A stretch of 64,000 nucleotides of DNA from Flavobacterium sp. CFS9 (GCF_041154745.1 NZ_AP031573.1:3534001-3598000), one strand, 5' to 3'; shown: positions 36,787-45,163, counted from the first letter of the stretch. Numbers and translations are program-made. The notes: generated by a model not told the origin, from the letters alone.

Positions 36787-37173
36787 TTAAGCTTTTGTTT
36801 TTACTGGTATTTTGCTCTTCTGCTGTAATTTTGCTATAAGATCATCTGCTTCCTGATTTAGGGAAAGCGATCGCAGCGATTCTGCGTATCGGTAATAATA
36901 TTCGGGTTCTAAATCGGTGGTGAGGGCGAAAAGTTCGCGGTACCATTTGGCTGCTTTATCAAGATTACATTTGGCATAGCAGGAATTTCCCAGTTTTTGA
37001 AATAAATCAACAGATTTATAGCCTTTTGCTGCAACCCTTTCGTAAGTTTTCATCACATCAACGTAGGCATATTTGTCACTTACTTTATCGGTTTGATACA
37101 ATTTTTCACTTTGAGCGGAGACACGAATAGAAAACAGAGTCAATAGCATTACAATAGCTAATTTTTCTTTCAT
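36787..37173 (-). CDS. PorE/OmpA-like N-terminal TPR fragment, stand-alone exported protein
   Basis: The start at 37173 gives MKEKLAIVMLLTLFSIRVSA, a signal peptide; 128 residues. The mature part (YQTDKVSDKYAYVDVMKTYE, GYKSVDLFQKLGNSCYAKCN, KWYRELFALTTDLEPEYYYR) is two to three TPR helices. It matches the N-terminus of flavobacterial OmpA-family proteins that continue with PD40 and OmpA domains and accompany PorP/SprF (family knowledge). Here the frame ends after the TPR region with KLQQKSKIPVKTKA, so the remaining 500 or so residues are absent. Either a short functional relative or a truncated remnant. A terminator follows at 36741. Confidence 0.65.
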   Translation of the reverse strand: MKEKLAIVMLLTLFSIRVSAQSEKLYQTDKVSDKYAYVDVMKTYERVAAKGYKSVDLFQKLGNSCYAKCNLDKAAKWYRELFALTTDLEPEYYYRYAESLRSLSLNQEADDLIAKLQQKSKIPVKTKA

Positions 37174-37270
37174 GCAAATAGATTTAAATGGGGACTTGAT
37201 ATTATTTTTATTTTTTTGGAACAATTTAAAAGCAAGAGAATTATTTAATATTAGCTGATTGTGTTTTTTG

Positions 37271-37278
37271 CAAATATA
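37271..37278 (-). promoter_or_regulatory. -7 box for the TPR-protein gene
   Basis: TATATTTG on the minus strand, about 98 bp upstream of the ATG at 37173. Confidence 0.3.
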
Positions 37279-37469
37279 TCTAAATCAGTAATATAACATG
37301 CATTTTGACGATGTTTTTTTGACTTTATCGATAAAATTAGAGTCGAAAACAATAGTAAAATCTTGTCTGGTAAATAATTTCTTATGGATATAAAAACGTT
37401 TAAGGCTTGAAATTATTTTAGTTGCGATAAAAAATAATCTAACTTTATAAAGATTTAGAAGACGGCAGT

Positions 37470-37937
37470 ATGAGAATGGAAGACTATTTAAATAAAATAA
37501 ATAATTTGCTTCTTGTAGAAAATAGAGTTGGGCTTCGTGTTAATGCTGAGTTGGAAGAGCTTATTTTAAAAACAGCGTTAGAGAGTAGTCAAAGCTATTT
37601 CAGGCTGGAGATGCTTTTTCAAAAAGCAGACAATACTAGTGTGACATTAAATCCTGAAATTTTTCAATTTATTGCCAATTGTTACGGTTTGCTGTTTATG
37701 GATGAGAAAGAAACCGGAAATGTTTGTTTTGTGCACAGTCCGGAATTACGACCTGAGTTTAAACAAAGCTTTACGGCAATTGATGTTTTAGATTTAAGTT
37801 ATGCTATTTTGCATTCGTCACTTTATAGCGAAGATTTAAAAGTAGGCGAACTAAAAATTCCTATACCACAAGATGTTGCTGTATTTTGGAAACTAGTTCA
37901 AATAGGAGAGGAATTACGAGGGAAAGAAAAGGAATAA
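37470..37937 (+). CDS. Hypothetical protein, 155 aa
   Basis: MRMEDYLNKINNLLLVENRV begins a soluble product without signal peptide or membrane segment; Met3 is an alternative start. It is mostly helical with a Cys/His-containing middle (FIANCYGLLFMDEKETGNVC, about 68-87). The family is unknown to me and no motif suggests an enzyme. A hairpin shared with the convergent neighbour ends the transcript at about 37969. Confidence 0.5.
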   Translation: MRMEDYLNKINNLLLVENRVGLRVNAELEELILKTALESSQSYFRLEMLFQKADNTSVTLNPEIFQFIANCYGLLFMDEKETGNVCFVHSPELRPEFKQSFTAIDVLDLSYAILHSSLYSEDLKVGELKIPIPQDVAVFWKLVQIGEELRGKEKE

Positions 37938-37942
37938 ACAAA

Positions 37943-37969
37943 AAAAGCATCAGCCCCGCTGATGCTTTT
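37943..37969. terminator. Bidirectional terminator
   Basis: AAAAGCATCAG (37943-37953) pairs with CTGATGCTTTT (37959-37969). It lies between convergent genes. The T tract is stronger on the minus strand. Confidence 0.75.
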
Positions 37970-37988
37970 CAATTTCAAGTAAAAACAA

Positions 37989-38375
37989 TTAGCGACGGAA
38001 AGCAGGGCTTTTGTTCACTGATTCGTCCATCTTTACAGTTTTTGATTTCTTAGCAGAAACCGTAATTTCATGTTTGGCAACTTTACCATTTTCTTTTACT
38101 TCCAGGATGTAAGTTCCGGCAGGATATGCCTCTAAACTTAAAGTTTTTGACGTTTCTAACTGGTTTGAAGAAGTTTCTCCTGTGTAAACCAAATTATTGT
38201 TTTCGTCATAGATAGTAAAAACTGATTTCTCAACAGAGTTTAAAGTAAAACTAACTACTTTTCCATTTCCGGTTTTTATATTTAAAATATAATCTCCTTT
38301 TCCATCAATTGCATACGTAAAGATTGTTGTTAAAAATACGGCAACAACTAAGCCCACCTTCGTTAAATTTGTCAT
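37989..38375 (-). CDS. Small secreted beta-sandwich protein, paralogue 1
   Basis: A signal peptide (MTNLTKVGLVVAVFLTTIFT, cut after AYA) precedes a 105-residue beta-sandwich-like domain. Key segments: GKVVSFTLNSVEKSVFTIYD, NNLVYTGE, EAYPAGTYILEVKENGKVAK and HEITVSAK. The core resembles the strands of a T9SS C-terminal sorting domain but lacks its conserved N-terminal YPNP motif and is far more than a tail. Two paralogues lie upstream (38737 and 39645). This copy is the most divergent and lacks their 36-bp upstream motif. Function unknown. Confidence 0.6.
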   Translation of the reverse strand: MTNLTKVGLVVAVFLTTIFTYAIDGKGDYILNIKTGNGKVVSFTLNSVEKSVFTIYDENNNLVYTGETSSNQLETSKTLSLEAYPAGTYILEVKENGKVAKHEITVSAKKSKTVKMDESVNKSPAFRR

Positions 38376-38736
38376 TTTTTTTTAATTGTTTATTACTATT
38401 TTCGAAACGCGTAAAACTACAAATAGAAATTTAATTTTATACAAAAAACTCACTTTTTTCAATGCCTAAATTGCTGAATTAAAGATGTTTCTGTGTTTTA
38501 CGTGAACTATGTACGTATTTACTGGGATAACGGATGTTTTTATTTTGAGTTTTTTTTTGAGTGTGTAAATTACTCTTTTATAATTATTAAGAATATTTTT
38601 CTAAAAATATAAAAATCAGTTGTTTGAGATGAGGGAAGGACACAAAAAAACAGCTCAATAACGACAAAGAGCTGTTTAAAACGTACTATTTTCACTAACT
38701 AAATAAATTCGCTTTTTTGGGTAAAGGGGTAAAATT
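38376..38736. other. Gene-free stretch between paralogues 1 and 2
   Basis: Holds the terminator of paralogue 2 (38648-38677) and a GTTTTACGTGAAC/GTACGTATTTAC word near 38497-38521. The 36-bp upstream motif of the other paralogues is not here. Confidence 0.5.
38648..38677 (-). terminator. Terminator of paralogue 2
   Basis: AAACAGCTC pairs with GAGCTGTTT, running into a T tract on the minus strand. It is nearly identical to the one at 39546-39575. Confidence 0.75.
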
Positions 38737-39144
38737 TTAACGTGCTGCGACACTTGATTTTTTGGCAGAAAAACCTGCTTTATAACTCGATGAAATTGCT
38801 TTTCTGGACAATACTGTTGTAGCATCGGTTATGGTAATTTCATGTCTTACTTTTTTGATGTTATCCTCAACTTCCAGAAAGTAGGTTCCTGCTGGGAGTT
38901 CTTCCAGATTAAAAGTTCTCAATATTCCATCTTTACCTGAAGCATTTTCAGTGTAAAGTGTGCTGCCGTCTTTATCATAAATTGCCAGGTTTGCTTTTTG
39001 CACTTTGTTAAGGGCAAATGAAATTAGCTTTCCGTTGGCTTTTAATACATGAAGATTAAAATCTTCATTCCCGTCAATTGCATAGGTACTCATTCCTGTG
39101 AAAAGTACTGCACATACTAAACTTAATTTTAAAATCTTTTTCAT
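38737..39144 (-). CDS. Small secreted beta-sandwich protein, paralogue 2
   Basis: A signal peptide (MKKILKLSLVCAVLFTGMST, cut after AYA) leads to AIDGNEDFNLHVLKANGKLI, KVQKANLAIYDKDGSTLYTE, FNLEELPAGTYFLEVEDNIK and a basic Ser/Ala tail. It is about 75% identical by eye to paralogue 3 (39645-40064). Both share the same promoter layout: a 36-bp element, then TTG, then TAATTTA. The tandem cassette of gene plus terminator argues for recent duplication. Function unknown; secreted or periplasmic. Confidence 0.65.
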   Translation of the reverse strand: MKKILKLSLVCAVLFTGMSTYAIDGNEDFNLHVLKANGKLISFALNKVQKANLAIYDKDGSTLYTENASGKDGILRTFNLEELPAGTYFLEVEDNIKKVRHEITITDATTVLSRKAISSSYKAGFSAKKSSVAAR

Positions 39145-39188
39145 GACTTTTAGTTTTTAGATTAATAGTTCTAATTATCTGATGCTAA

Positions 39189-39221
39189 ATTACTTAGTGC
39201 ATGGTGATTTTCTCACAACTC
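39189..39221 (-). promoter_or_regulatory. Promoter of paralogue 2
   Basis: On the minus strand AGAGTTG, 23 bp, then TAATTTAGCATCAGA. The upstream regions of paralogues 2 and 3 agree at the TTG and TAnTTTA positions and diverge between, as expected of a promoter. Spacing is longer than usual. Confidence 0.4.
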
Positions 39222-39241
39222 TGTTTTCTTATTTCTATGCT

Positions 39242-39276
39242 ATATTCTCATTTACGAAACCGTTATAGGTTAAAAT
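39242..39276 (-). promoter_or_regulatory. 36-bp conserved upstream element, copy 1
   Basis: ATTCTCATTTACGAAACCGT and TATAGGTTAAAAT (plus-strand reading) lie 98 bp upstream of paralogue 2. The same block is at 40161-40195 and 40421-40456. It contains AACC-N6-GGTT, an inverted repeat suited to a dimeric regulator. Upstream of the promoter it is placed like an activator site. Confidence 0.6.
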
Positions 39277-39545
39277 TTAGATTTTATCCAGTGCTATTGT
39301 TAATTTGATTGTGATTTTTTAATGTTTGCTTAAATTGTGATAATGTTGATTTAGTTGTGTTTCTTACAAAAAAATAACCGCAAGGCGCGCAAGGTTTTTT
39401 TTATTATACATTACGTGTAGTAACCGCAAAGTACGCAAGGCTAAATATTGATAAACCTTTGCGTACTTTGCGATAGTTAAAAATAATCTTTGATAAAAAA
39501 CCTTGCGCACCTTGCAGTTAAACCATTAGTTTACAAACAAAAAAA

Positions 39546-39575
39546 ACAGCTCAATAACCACAAAGAGCTGTTTTA
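39546..39575 (-). terminator. Terminator of paralogue 3
   Basis: AAACAGCTC pairs with GAGCTGTTT with a T tract on the minus strand. It is nearly identical to the paralogue 2 terminator at 38648-38677, one base differing in the loop. Confidence 0.75.
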
Positions 39576-39644
39576 AAACAATCACGTTTTTAACTTTACT
39601 AACTATCTAACCTCATTTTTATACTTTATGAAAGCATAAACTTT

Positions 39645-40064
39645 TTAACGTACTGCTACGTTTGAATTTTGAGCAGAGAAATCTGCTTTATAGGTTGATG
39701 AAATTGCTTTTGCAGACAATATTGATTTGTCATCTGTAATTGTAATTTCATGTCTTATTTTTTTAACATTGTCTTCCACTTCTAAGAAATAAGTTCCTTC
39801 AGGAAATTCTTCTAAACTGAAGGTTCTTAAAATTCCTTCTTTACCTGAAGCATTTTCTGTATAGATTAATGAACCGTTTTGGTCATAAATACTCAAACTT
39901 GCTTTATGCACCTGGTTTAGAGCAAACGTAATTAGCTTTCCATTAGCCTTCAATACATGAAGGTTAAAATTGTTGTTACTATTTCCATTTCCGTCAATTG
40001 CATAAGTACTTATTCCTGAAAAGAGTATCGCACATACTAAACTTAATTTTAAAATGTTTTTCAT
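39645..40064 (-). CDS. Small secreted beta-sandwich protein, paralogue 3
   Basis: A signal peptide (MKKNILKLSLVCAILFSGIST-type, starting MKNILKLSLVCAILFSGIST) precedes a domain like paralogue 2: NFNLHVLKANGKLITFALNQ, HKASLSIYDQNGSLIYTENA, LEEFPEGTYFLEVEDNVKK. The difference is an added Asn/Ser-rich insert (GNGNSNNNF). The family is distinct from T9SS cargo since no C-terminal sorting tail is seen. The terminator (39546) and promoter layout are duplicated with paralogue 2, so expression is probably matched. Confidence 0.65.
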   Translation of the reverse strand: MKNILKLSLVCAILFSGISTYAIDGNGNSNNNFNLHVLKANGKLITFALNQVHKASLSIYDQNGSLIYTENASGKEGILRTFSLEEFPEGTYFLEVEDNVKKIRHEITITDDKSILSAKAISSTYKADFSAQNSNVAVR

Positions 40065-40108
40065 AGCTTTTCGTTTTAAATGATTCGTTCATTTCTCTGA
40101 TGCTAAAG

Positions 40109-40136
40109 TACTTCTATAACAGATTTTTTTTCGCAA
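40109..40136 (-). promoter_or_regulatory. Promoter of paralogue 3
   Basis: On the minus strand TTG, 23 bp, then TACTTTAGCATCAGA. TTG and TAnTTTA are conserved with paralogue 2; the spacer is not. Confidence 0.4.
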
Positions 40137-40160
40137 CTCTATTTGCCAATTTATGTGCTG

Positions 40161-40195
40161 TATTCTCATTTACGAAACCGTTATAGGTTAAAATT
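40161..40195 (-). promoter_or_regulatory. 36-bp conserved upstream element, copy 2
   Basis: The same sequence as copy 1, at the same distance (97 versus 98 bp) from the start of paralogue 3. The AACC-N6-GGTT core is unchanged. Confidence 0.6.
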
Positions 40196-40420
40196 TGAAT
40201 TATTATAGGTGTTTTTGTTAATTGTGTTGTTATTTTTCAATGATTTGAAATTTTGATTGATTTCGGAATACGACTATAATTCTTACGTAAATGCTGTATA
40301 CTTATAAAAAGACCTGATTAAATAGGATATATTAAAAAAAAGATTGTAAAAAAAACGAGTATAAAAAAAATACGGAAATATTTGTGATTTTGGATTTAGT
40401 GTTTTTCGATTTTTTATGAT

Positions 40421-40456
40421 ATATTCTCATTTACGAAACCGTTATAGGTTAAAATA
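40421..40456. promoter_or_regulatory. 36-bp conserved upstream element, copy 3
   Basis: The third copy, 56 bp upstream of the AraC-family gene. Relative to that gene it is in the opposite orientation to copies 1 and 2. Either the regulator binds all three (autoregulation plus activation) or copy 3 is the upstream remnant of a lost paralogue. Confidence 0.55.
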
Positions 40457-40511
40457 TGAATTATGTTAGGTGTTTTTGTTAAATTCGCTATTATTTTTTA
40501 AAAACTTTATC

Positions 40512-41384
40512 ATGAAGACGATTGCCCCTGCTCTTGAAGTGATATCTAATTCTTACGGAAGCTCTTTTACGTATACCAAACATGCTGAAAAAATGAACAG
40601 TAAAGCACATTTATGGCATTACCATCCGGAAATTGAGCTGGTATACATTAATGGGGGAGCGGGTAAAAGACAAATTGGGAGTCATGTTTCGTATTATACC
40701 AATGGGAGTTTACTTTTGATAGGAGCCAATCTGCCACATTGCGGTTTTACAAATGAAATGACGGGAAATACAGATGAAACGGTTATTCATATCAAACCTG
40801 AATTTTTGGGAAATGATTTTTTTGTGGCACCCGAAATGAAAAAAGTTCGAAATGTTTTGAATCAGTCGAGAGGAGGGATCGCTTTTGGAGGAGAAACGAA
40901 GAAAAATGTGGGTAAAAGGATTGAAATGATGGAGAATCAGCTTCCGTTTGAACGTTTGCTGACACTTTTAAGTATTTTAGATGAGTTGGACTCATCGGAA
41001 GAATATACTGTGCTGAATGCGGATGGTTTTTCGTTAGAATTGCAGACTCAGGATAATGACCGAATGAATGTAATTTTTAATTATGTGAAAGATCATTTTC
41101 AGGAATCGATTGCTATAGACGAAGTTTCGAGCCTGATCAGTATGACAACACCTTCTTTTTGCCGATACTTTAAAAAGATTTCGAACAAAACGTTTACCGA
41201 ATTTGTAAACGAATACCGTTTGGTACACGCCTCAAAACTTCTGGCAGAGAAACCTATAAGTATTAATGAAGTCTGTTATGAAAGCGGTTTTAATAATTTT
41301 AGCCACTTCAGTAAATCGTTTAAACAGTATACCGGTAAAAGTGCTTCGCAGTACCGTAACGAACATAAAATTATCATTCAGTAA
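40512..41384 (+). CDS. AraC-family regulator with cupin sensor domain
   Basis: A 290-residue transcription factor. The start at 40512 (MKTIAPALEVISNSYGSSFT) removes a hydrophobic leader present in a longer frame. Residues about 20-100 are a cupin-type sensor: LWHYHPEIELVYINGGAGKR, SHVSYYTNGSLLLIGANLPH. The C-terminus (about 195-285) holds two AraC HTH units: IAIDEVSSLISMTTPSFCRY with FKKISNKTFTEFVNEYRLVH, and PISINEVCYESGFNNFSHFS with FKQYTGKSASQYRNEH. It could control the adjacent paralogues via the 36-bp element (inference). Relatives often regulate sugar or stress genes. Confidence 0.85.
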   Translation: MKTIAPALEVISNSYGSSFTYTKHAEKMNSKAHLWHYHPEIELVYINGGAGKRQIGSHVSYYTNGSLLLIGANLPHCGFTNEMTGNTDETVIHIKPEFLGNDFFVAPEMKKVRNVLNQSRGGIAFGGETKKNVGKRIEMMENQLPFERLLTLLSILDELDSSEEYTVLNADGFSLELQTQDNDRMNVIFNYVKDHFQESIAIDEVSSLISMTTPSFCRYFKKISNKTFTEFVNEYRLVHASKLLAEKPISINEVCYESGFNNFSHFSKSFKQYTGKSASQYRNEHKIIIQ

Positions 41385-41618
41385 AGTTGTATGGTTTCAC
41401 TGAGACTCGCGAAGAAATAACACAGAGATACACTAAGGTTTTTTAGTCCTTTGTGTACCCCTGCGTATTCTCTGTGAATATCTGTGGAATTATATTGTGT
41501 CTCTTTGCGGAATTCTGTTGTTTCACAGAGACTCGCGAAAAAAACAACACAGAGATACACAAAGTTTTCTAATCCTTTGCGTATCTCTGCGTGTCCTTTG
41601 TGTCTCTTTGCGGAATTT
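41385..41618. repeat. Two tandem repeat units of the CACAGAGATACAC family
   Basis: Two repeats about 120 bp apart: CTGAGACTCGCGAAGAAATA-ACACAGAGATACACTAAGG and a second version CAGAGACTCGCGAAAAAAAC-AACACAGAGATACACAAAG. Each also contains the reverse words (CTTTGTGTACC, CTCTTTGCGGAA), so each can fold on itself. A leftward open frame over it is an artefact of the repeat. Family related in style to the other rRNA-free palindromes of the window. Confidence 0.6.
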
Positions 41619-43622
41619 TTACTTATTGAAGTTTTCAGCAAAGAAGCCTAACATATATTTATAGAGCTCTATACTATTTGATTCTTTTTGAAAGCCGTGT
41701 CCTTCATCGTATTTTACCATATATGGAACTTCAAAACCTTTTGCACGCATCGCTTTAACGATTTGATCAGACTCATTGATGTTTACTCTCGGATCATTTG
41801 CCCCCTGTGCTACAAATAAAGGTTTTTTGATTTTATCAATCTGAAATATTGGAGAAACTTCTTTAGCTATTTCAGCTTCCTTCGGATTATCCAAATCATA
41901 CCATATTTCTTTTACCATTTCTTTATAGGGTTTCCAGTATTCCGGAAACGAGTTAAAAAAGGTGAAAATATTAGAAACCCCCACATAATCTACTCCACAG
42001 GAATATAAATCGGGTGTTTTTATTAATCCCATTAAGGTAGCATATCCTCCATGGCTTCCTCCGTAAATAGCCACTTTACTTTGATCGATCCAACCTTGTT
42101 TTATCACATATTTTACTCCGTCTTCTACATCATCCATTACCTTTCTTCCAATTTGTTTGTAACCGGATTGTAGAAATTCTTTACCATATCCTCCCGAAAT
42201 TCTAAAATTAACTTGTAATGTAGCATATCCTCTACTGGCAAACAATTGTGCTTCAGGGTTGAAACCCCATTCATCTCTAATGGTTTGTGGCCCTCCGTGA
42301 GGATTAACAATCAAAGGGACTTTCTTTCCTTCTAAAGCGGCTTTAGGTAACGTTATGTATCCATGGATGGTTAAGCCATCTCTGCTTTTGAATTCAATAG
42401 GTCGCATTACTGCCATATCTTCTTCTTTCAGCTGAGGCATAAGATCATAAAGCAATTTTATGTTTTTTGTTTTTGTATCATATTCATAATACTTTCCATA
42501 AAGTTTATCACTAGTTACGAAAACCAAAAGTTTATTTTCATTGTTATCCGAAGAGACAATTGAGAAATCTTTATCTTTAAATTGTGCTGACAGTTTACTG
42601 TAAACCTCTTTATAAAATTTACTTACCGGTATCGTTATTCCTTTTACGCCAGTATAGCTAATGTAATCCAGTTCATAGTTTCTGTTTTTACGAGCGGTAC
42701 TTATAGAGCTTACATCATAAACCGGGTCCGAATAAACTTCTTTAATAATTGTATTTTTCTTCAGGTTGTATAATACAATTCTTTCTTTGTCGCTATCAAG
42801 GTTGGTTACTACATAGGCTTCGTCCTTATTTTTAGAATTATCATTCAGTTCGATAATACTGAAGGTGTTTTTCCAGTCTGTTGATTGGATAAGGTTAAAT
42901 TTGCCTGTTTCTAAATCTTTATAGAATGTTTTCGTGGTCAGACCATTTTCCAGGACCGAATAACCTCTCATGTTTCCGTCTTTATCAAATAAATAACTAT
43001 TAATAGGGCTATTAACGTCTTTATTTTCATAAAGCTGGGTCATTTCTCCGGTAATAAAGTTTATTTTGAAGGGTTCAAAGATCTGTTTGTTGTTTTTATT
43101 AAGTGCTACAATAACGAAGTTAGTATCCTTGATGATATTTACAGATCTTAAGGTTACCCCTTCAAAAGGAGTTAAATCTTTTACATTTTTACCATCGATA
43201 TCTACAGCATAAAGATGGTGATTTTCGTTGCCTCCTTTATCCTGTGTATAAAATAGCCTTTTCTTGTCCAGCCAGCCATAACTTCCAATAAGATCCTCTT
43301 TCTCTACAATAGCTTTTGTAATTTTTCCTGTTTTCAGTTCTTTTACATACACATGATTTTTTTTGTCTTTATCTTTTTCTTTATAAGATAAGTATTGCCC
43401 GTCCGGTGAAATTTTGAAGGATGAAGCATTTGGTCTTGCGAAATAGTCTTCTACTCTGTATTTGAAATTTCCTTTATCAAAAGAGACCATCTTCTCAAGA
43501 CTTTCTTTAGAAGAAGGCAATGTAGCATCACCCGGTAGTTTTGCCGCAGTACTTTGTGCATTTGCTGCAATTGCTGACACAAAAATAGATACAGCAGTTA
43601 AGATTTTAAGATTCATATTCAT
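41619..43622 (-). CDS. S9-family prolyl oligopeptidase-like serine peptidase
   Basis: A 667-residue exported peptidase: signal peptide MNMNLKILTAVSIFVSAIAA (Met3 is an alternative start), then a seven-bladed propeller-like N-terminal half (SSFKISPDGQYLSYKEKDKD, GSYGWLDKKRLFYTQDKGGN), and a C-terminal alpha/beta hydrolase with catalytic Ser523 (GGSHGGYATL), Asp610 (GANDPRV) and His642 (YDEGHGF). It fits the acylaminoacyl-peptidase/S9C type. It would degrade short peptides outside the cytoplasm. Monocistronic between a repeat and a two-component system. Confidence 0.9.
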   Translation of the reverse strand: MNMNLKILTAVSIFVSAIAANAQSTAAKLPGDATLPSSKESLEKMVSFDKGNFKYRVEDYFARPNASSFKISPDGQYLSYKEKDKDKKNHVYVKELKTGKITKAIVEKEDLIGSYGWLDKKRLFYTQDKGGNENHHLYAVDIDGKNVKDLTPFEGVTLRSVNIIKDTNFVIVALNKNNKQIFEPFKINFITGEMTQLYENKDVNSPINSYLFDKDGNMRGYSVLENGLTTKTFYKDLETGKFNLIQSTDWKNTFSIIELNDNSKNKDEAYVVTNLDSDKERIVLYNLKKNTIIKEVYSDPVYDVSSISTARKNRNYELDYISYTGVKGITIPVSKFYKEVYSKLSAQFKDKDFSIVSSDNNENKLLVFVTSDKLYGKYYEYDTKTKNIKLLYDLMPQLKEEDMAVMRPIEFKSRDGLTIHGYITLPKAALEGKKVPLIVNPHGGPQTIRDEWGFNPEAQLFASRGYATLQVNFRISGGYGKEFLQSGYKQIGRKVMDDVEDGVKYVIKQGWIDQSKVAIYGGSHGGYATLMGLIKTPDLYSCGVDYVGVSNIFTFFNSFPEYWKPYKEMVKEIWYDLDNPKEAEIAKEVSPIFQIDKIKKPLFVAQGANDPRVNINESDQIVKAMRAKGFEVPYMVKYDEGHGFQKESNSIELYKYMLGFFAENFNK

Positions 43623-43785
43623 AACTTATTTGCTTTGAAGTTTAATTGATTTTATATCAGTAGATTAAATAAAAATATTGATACTTTGATTTTTCCTAGG
43701 ACAAATTTCGGGAAGTGCTGTTACATTGTGGGTTATCAGACTGTTATATAGTGTTAAATAGTGTTATCACAGCTTTTATGGTATC

Positions 43786-43815
43786 TTGTTAATGTGTAAC
43801 TTCGAAATAATTTAA
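43786..43815 (+). promoter_or_regulatory. Candidate promoter of the two-component genes
   Basis: TTG (43786-43788), 19 bp, TAATTTAA (43808-43815), close to TAnnTTTG. ATG is 11 bp further on, so the leader would be very short. Confidence 0.3.
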
Positions 43816-43825
43816 AGAAAACTAT

Positions 43826-45163
43826 ATGAATAAATTCTTTGTTAGTTTTGGAAAACCATTGTTCATCCTGACCATTATTGTCGTTTTGACTTTTCAGGGA
43901 TATTGGATTGTGGTAAATTACGAAAATAAAAAAGTAGAAATTTTGGAGCGGGTACAATCCGAAGCTACCCAGCTATTGCTGATGAATATGCTTAAGAGCT
44001 CTGCTTTACAGGAAAAGTTGGATAAGATAAATAAAAAGGGGAATAAATCTAAGGCAGAAAATATTGAAGTATATGTTTCAGCGCCAAAAACAGAGGTGAT
44101 TGACGAGCGCTTAAAAGTTCCGGATGGTGGCTTGTTTTATAAGGATGAAAAATTGGACTACATTTTATATACTTCGGTTAGAAAGATATTGAAAACATTA
44201 CTGAAAAAAGATACTGAAATCCAGATCTATTTTGAAGGTAAAGACGTTAAGAGAACCTATCCAAAAGGTGTTACAATTACAGATCAAAATACGACAAAAA
44301 CGATAAACTCATTTCAGCAGGATAGTAATAAATACCGCATCCATATCGTCAATATGTCGGCTGTCGCAATTTATGAAATTAAAGAAATTATATTTTTTTC
44401 GATATTTTATGTTCTTCTTTTTTTGATTACTATTTTCATTCTTTTCAAGAGTCTGGTTTTTAATCGGAATTTATTGCAGAATAAGGAGGTTTTCACACGC
44501 AATATGACGCACGAACTAAAAATACCTATTTCAACGATACTGATTGCAACAGAAGCCCTCGAAGCGTATACAATTGAAGAAGAGCCTGCAGATGTAAAAA
44601 AATATGCTGGCGCTATTCAAAGAGCAGCAAATCAGCTTTCTTTTCTGGTAGATTCTATTCTTCAGCACGCGAGAAGCAGCAATAGTAATGAAAAATTAGT
44701 TCTGTCCTCCGTGAATTTACTATCTTTAGTACAGGAAGTGGAAGTGGATCTGGCTCATATAGTTTTGAAAAAAAAGGCAGAAATCAATTTCGGAAATGTC
44801 GATGAAAATGTAGAGATCAAAGGCAATCGGGTTCAGTTGAGGCAGATCTTTCTGAATTTACTCGATAACGCTCTGAAATATTCCGAAAGAGATCCCAGAA
44901 TTATAATTTCCGCCGAGAAAAAGAGCAATATCGTAACCATTAGAATTCAGGACAACGGTATTGGTATTCCCGAAAAATACAGAGAAGAAATCTTTGCACC
45001 TTATTTTAAAATCATGAAGGATAACACCCACAATGTAAAAGGATTCGGTTTAGGGTTGAGTTTTGTGCGTGAATCCTTGAAAAAACAAGGTGGGACTATT
45101 AGAGTTTTGAAACAAAAAACAGAAGGCACCACTATCGAAATCAAAATACCTGCTTATGAGTAA
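43826..45163 (+). CDS. Sensor histidine kinase
   Basis: A 445-residue membrane kinase with TM1 at about 13-30 and TM2 at about 189-209, enclosing a periplasmic loop of about 155 residues without a known domain. Cytoplasmic HisKA has the phospho-acceptor His229 in FTRNMTHELKIPI. HATPase_c motifs: NLLDNALKYSE (N box), DNGIGIPEKY (G1) and GFGLGLSFV (G2). All boxes are intact. The response regulator begins 8 bp before its stop (45156), so translation is coupled. Confidence 0.93.
   Translation: MNKFFVSFGKPLFILTIIVVLTFQGYWIVVNYENKKVEILERVQSEATQLLLMNMLKSSALQEKLDKINKKGNKSKAENIEVYVSAPKTEVIDERLKVPDGGLFYKDEKLDYILYTSVRKILKTLLKKDTEIQIYFEGKDVKRTYPKGVTITDQNTTKTINSFQQDSNKYRIHIVNMSAVAIYEIKEIIFFSIFYVLLFLITIFILFKSLVFNRNLLQNKEVFTRNMTHELKIPISTILIATEALEAYTIEEEPADVKKYAGAIQRAANQLSFLVDSILQHARSSNSNEKLVLSSVNLLSLVQEVEVDLAHIVLKKKAEINFGNVDENVEIKGNRVQLRQIFLNLLDNALKYSERDPRIIISAEKKSNIVTIRIQDNGIGIPEKYREEIFAPYFKIMKDNTHNVKGFGLGLSFVRESLKKQGGTIRVLKQKTEGTTIEIKIPAYE

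Larger units (their letters stand above)
39145..39644. other. Gene-free stretch: control region of paralogue 2 and palindromes
   Basis: From left: promoter and 36-bp element of paralogue 2, then a nested palindrome (39373-39530) of the AACCGCAAG/CTTGCGCACCTTGC type, and the terminator of paralogue 3 (39546-39575). The palindrome belongs to the same family as 23748-23870. Confidence 0.6.
40065..40511. other. Gene-free control region between paralogue 3 and the AraC gene
   Basis: Contains the promoter (40109-40136) and 36-bp element copy 2 (40161-40195) of paralogue 3, and copy 3 (40421-40456), 56 bp before the AraC ATG. Similarity between copies 2 and 3 extends about 50 bp further right (GGTGTTTTTGTTAA). 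Between the copies the DNA is very AT-rich and empty. Confidence 0.6.

Noticed and set aside
37989..40064. Assigning the three paralogues as T9SS cargo
   Set aside because: The C-termini lack the YPNP and GTYxV-type sorting tail in the usual position; the similarity is only in fold-like strands.
41378..41641. Leftward 87-codon frame
   Set aside because: Spans the CACAGAGATACAC tandem repeat; no signal of coding.
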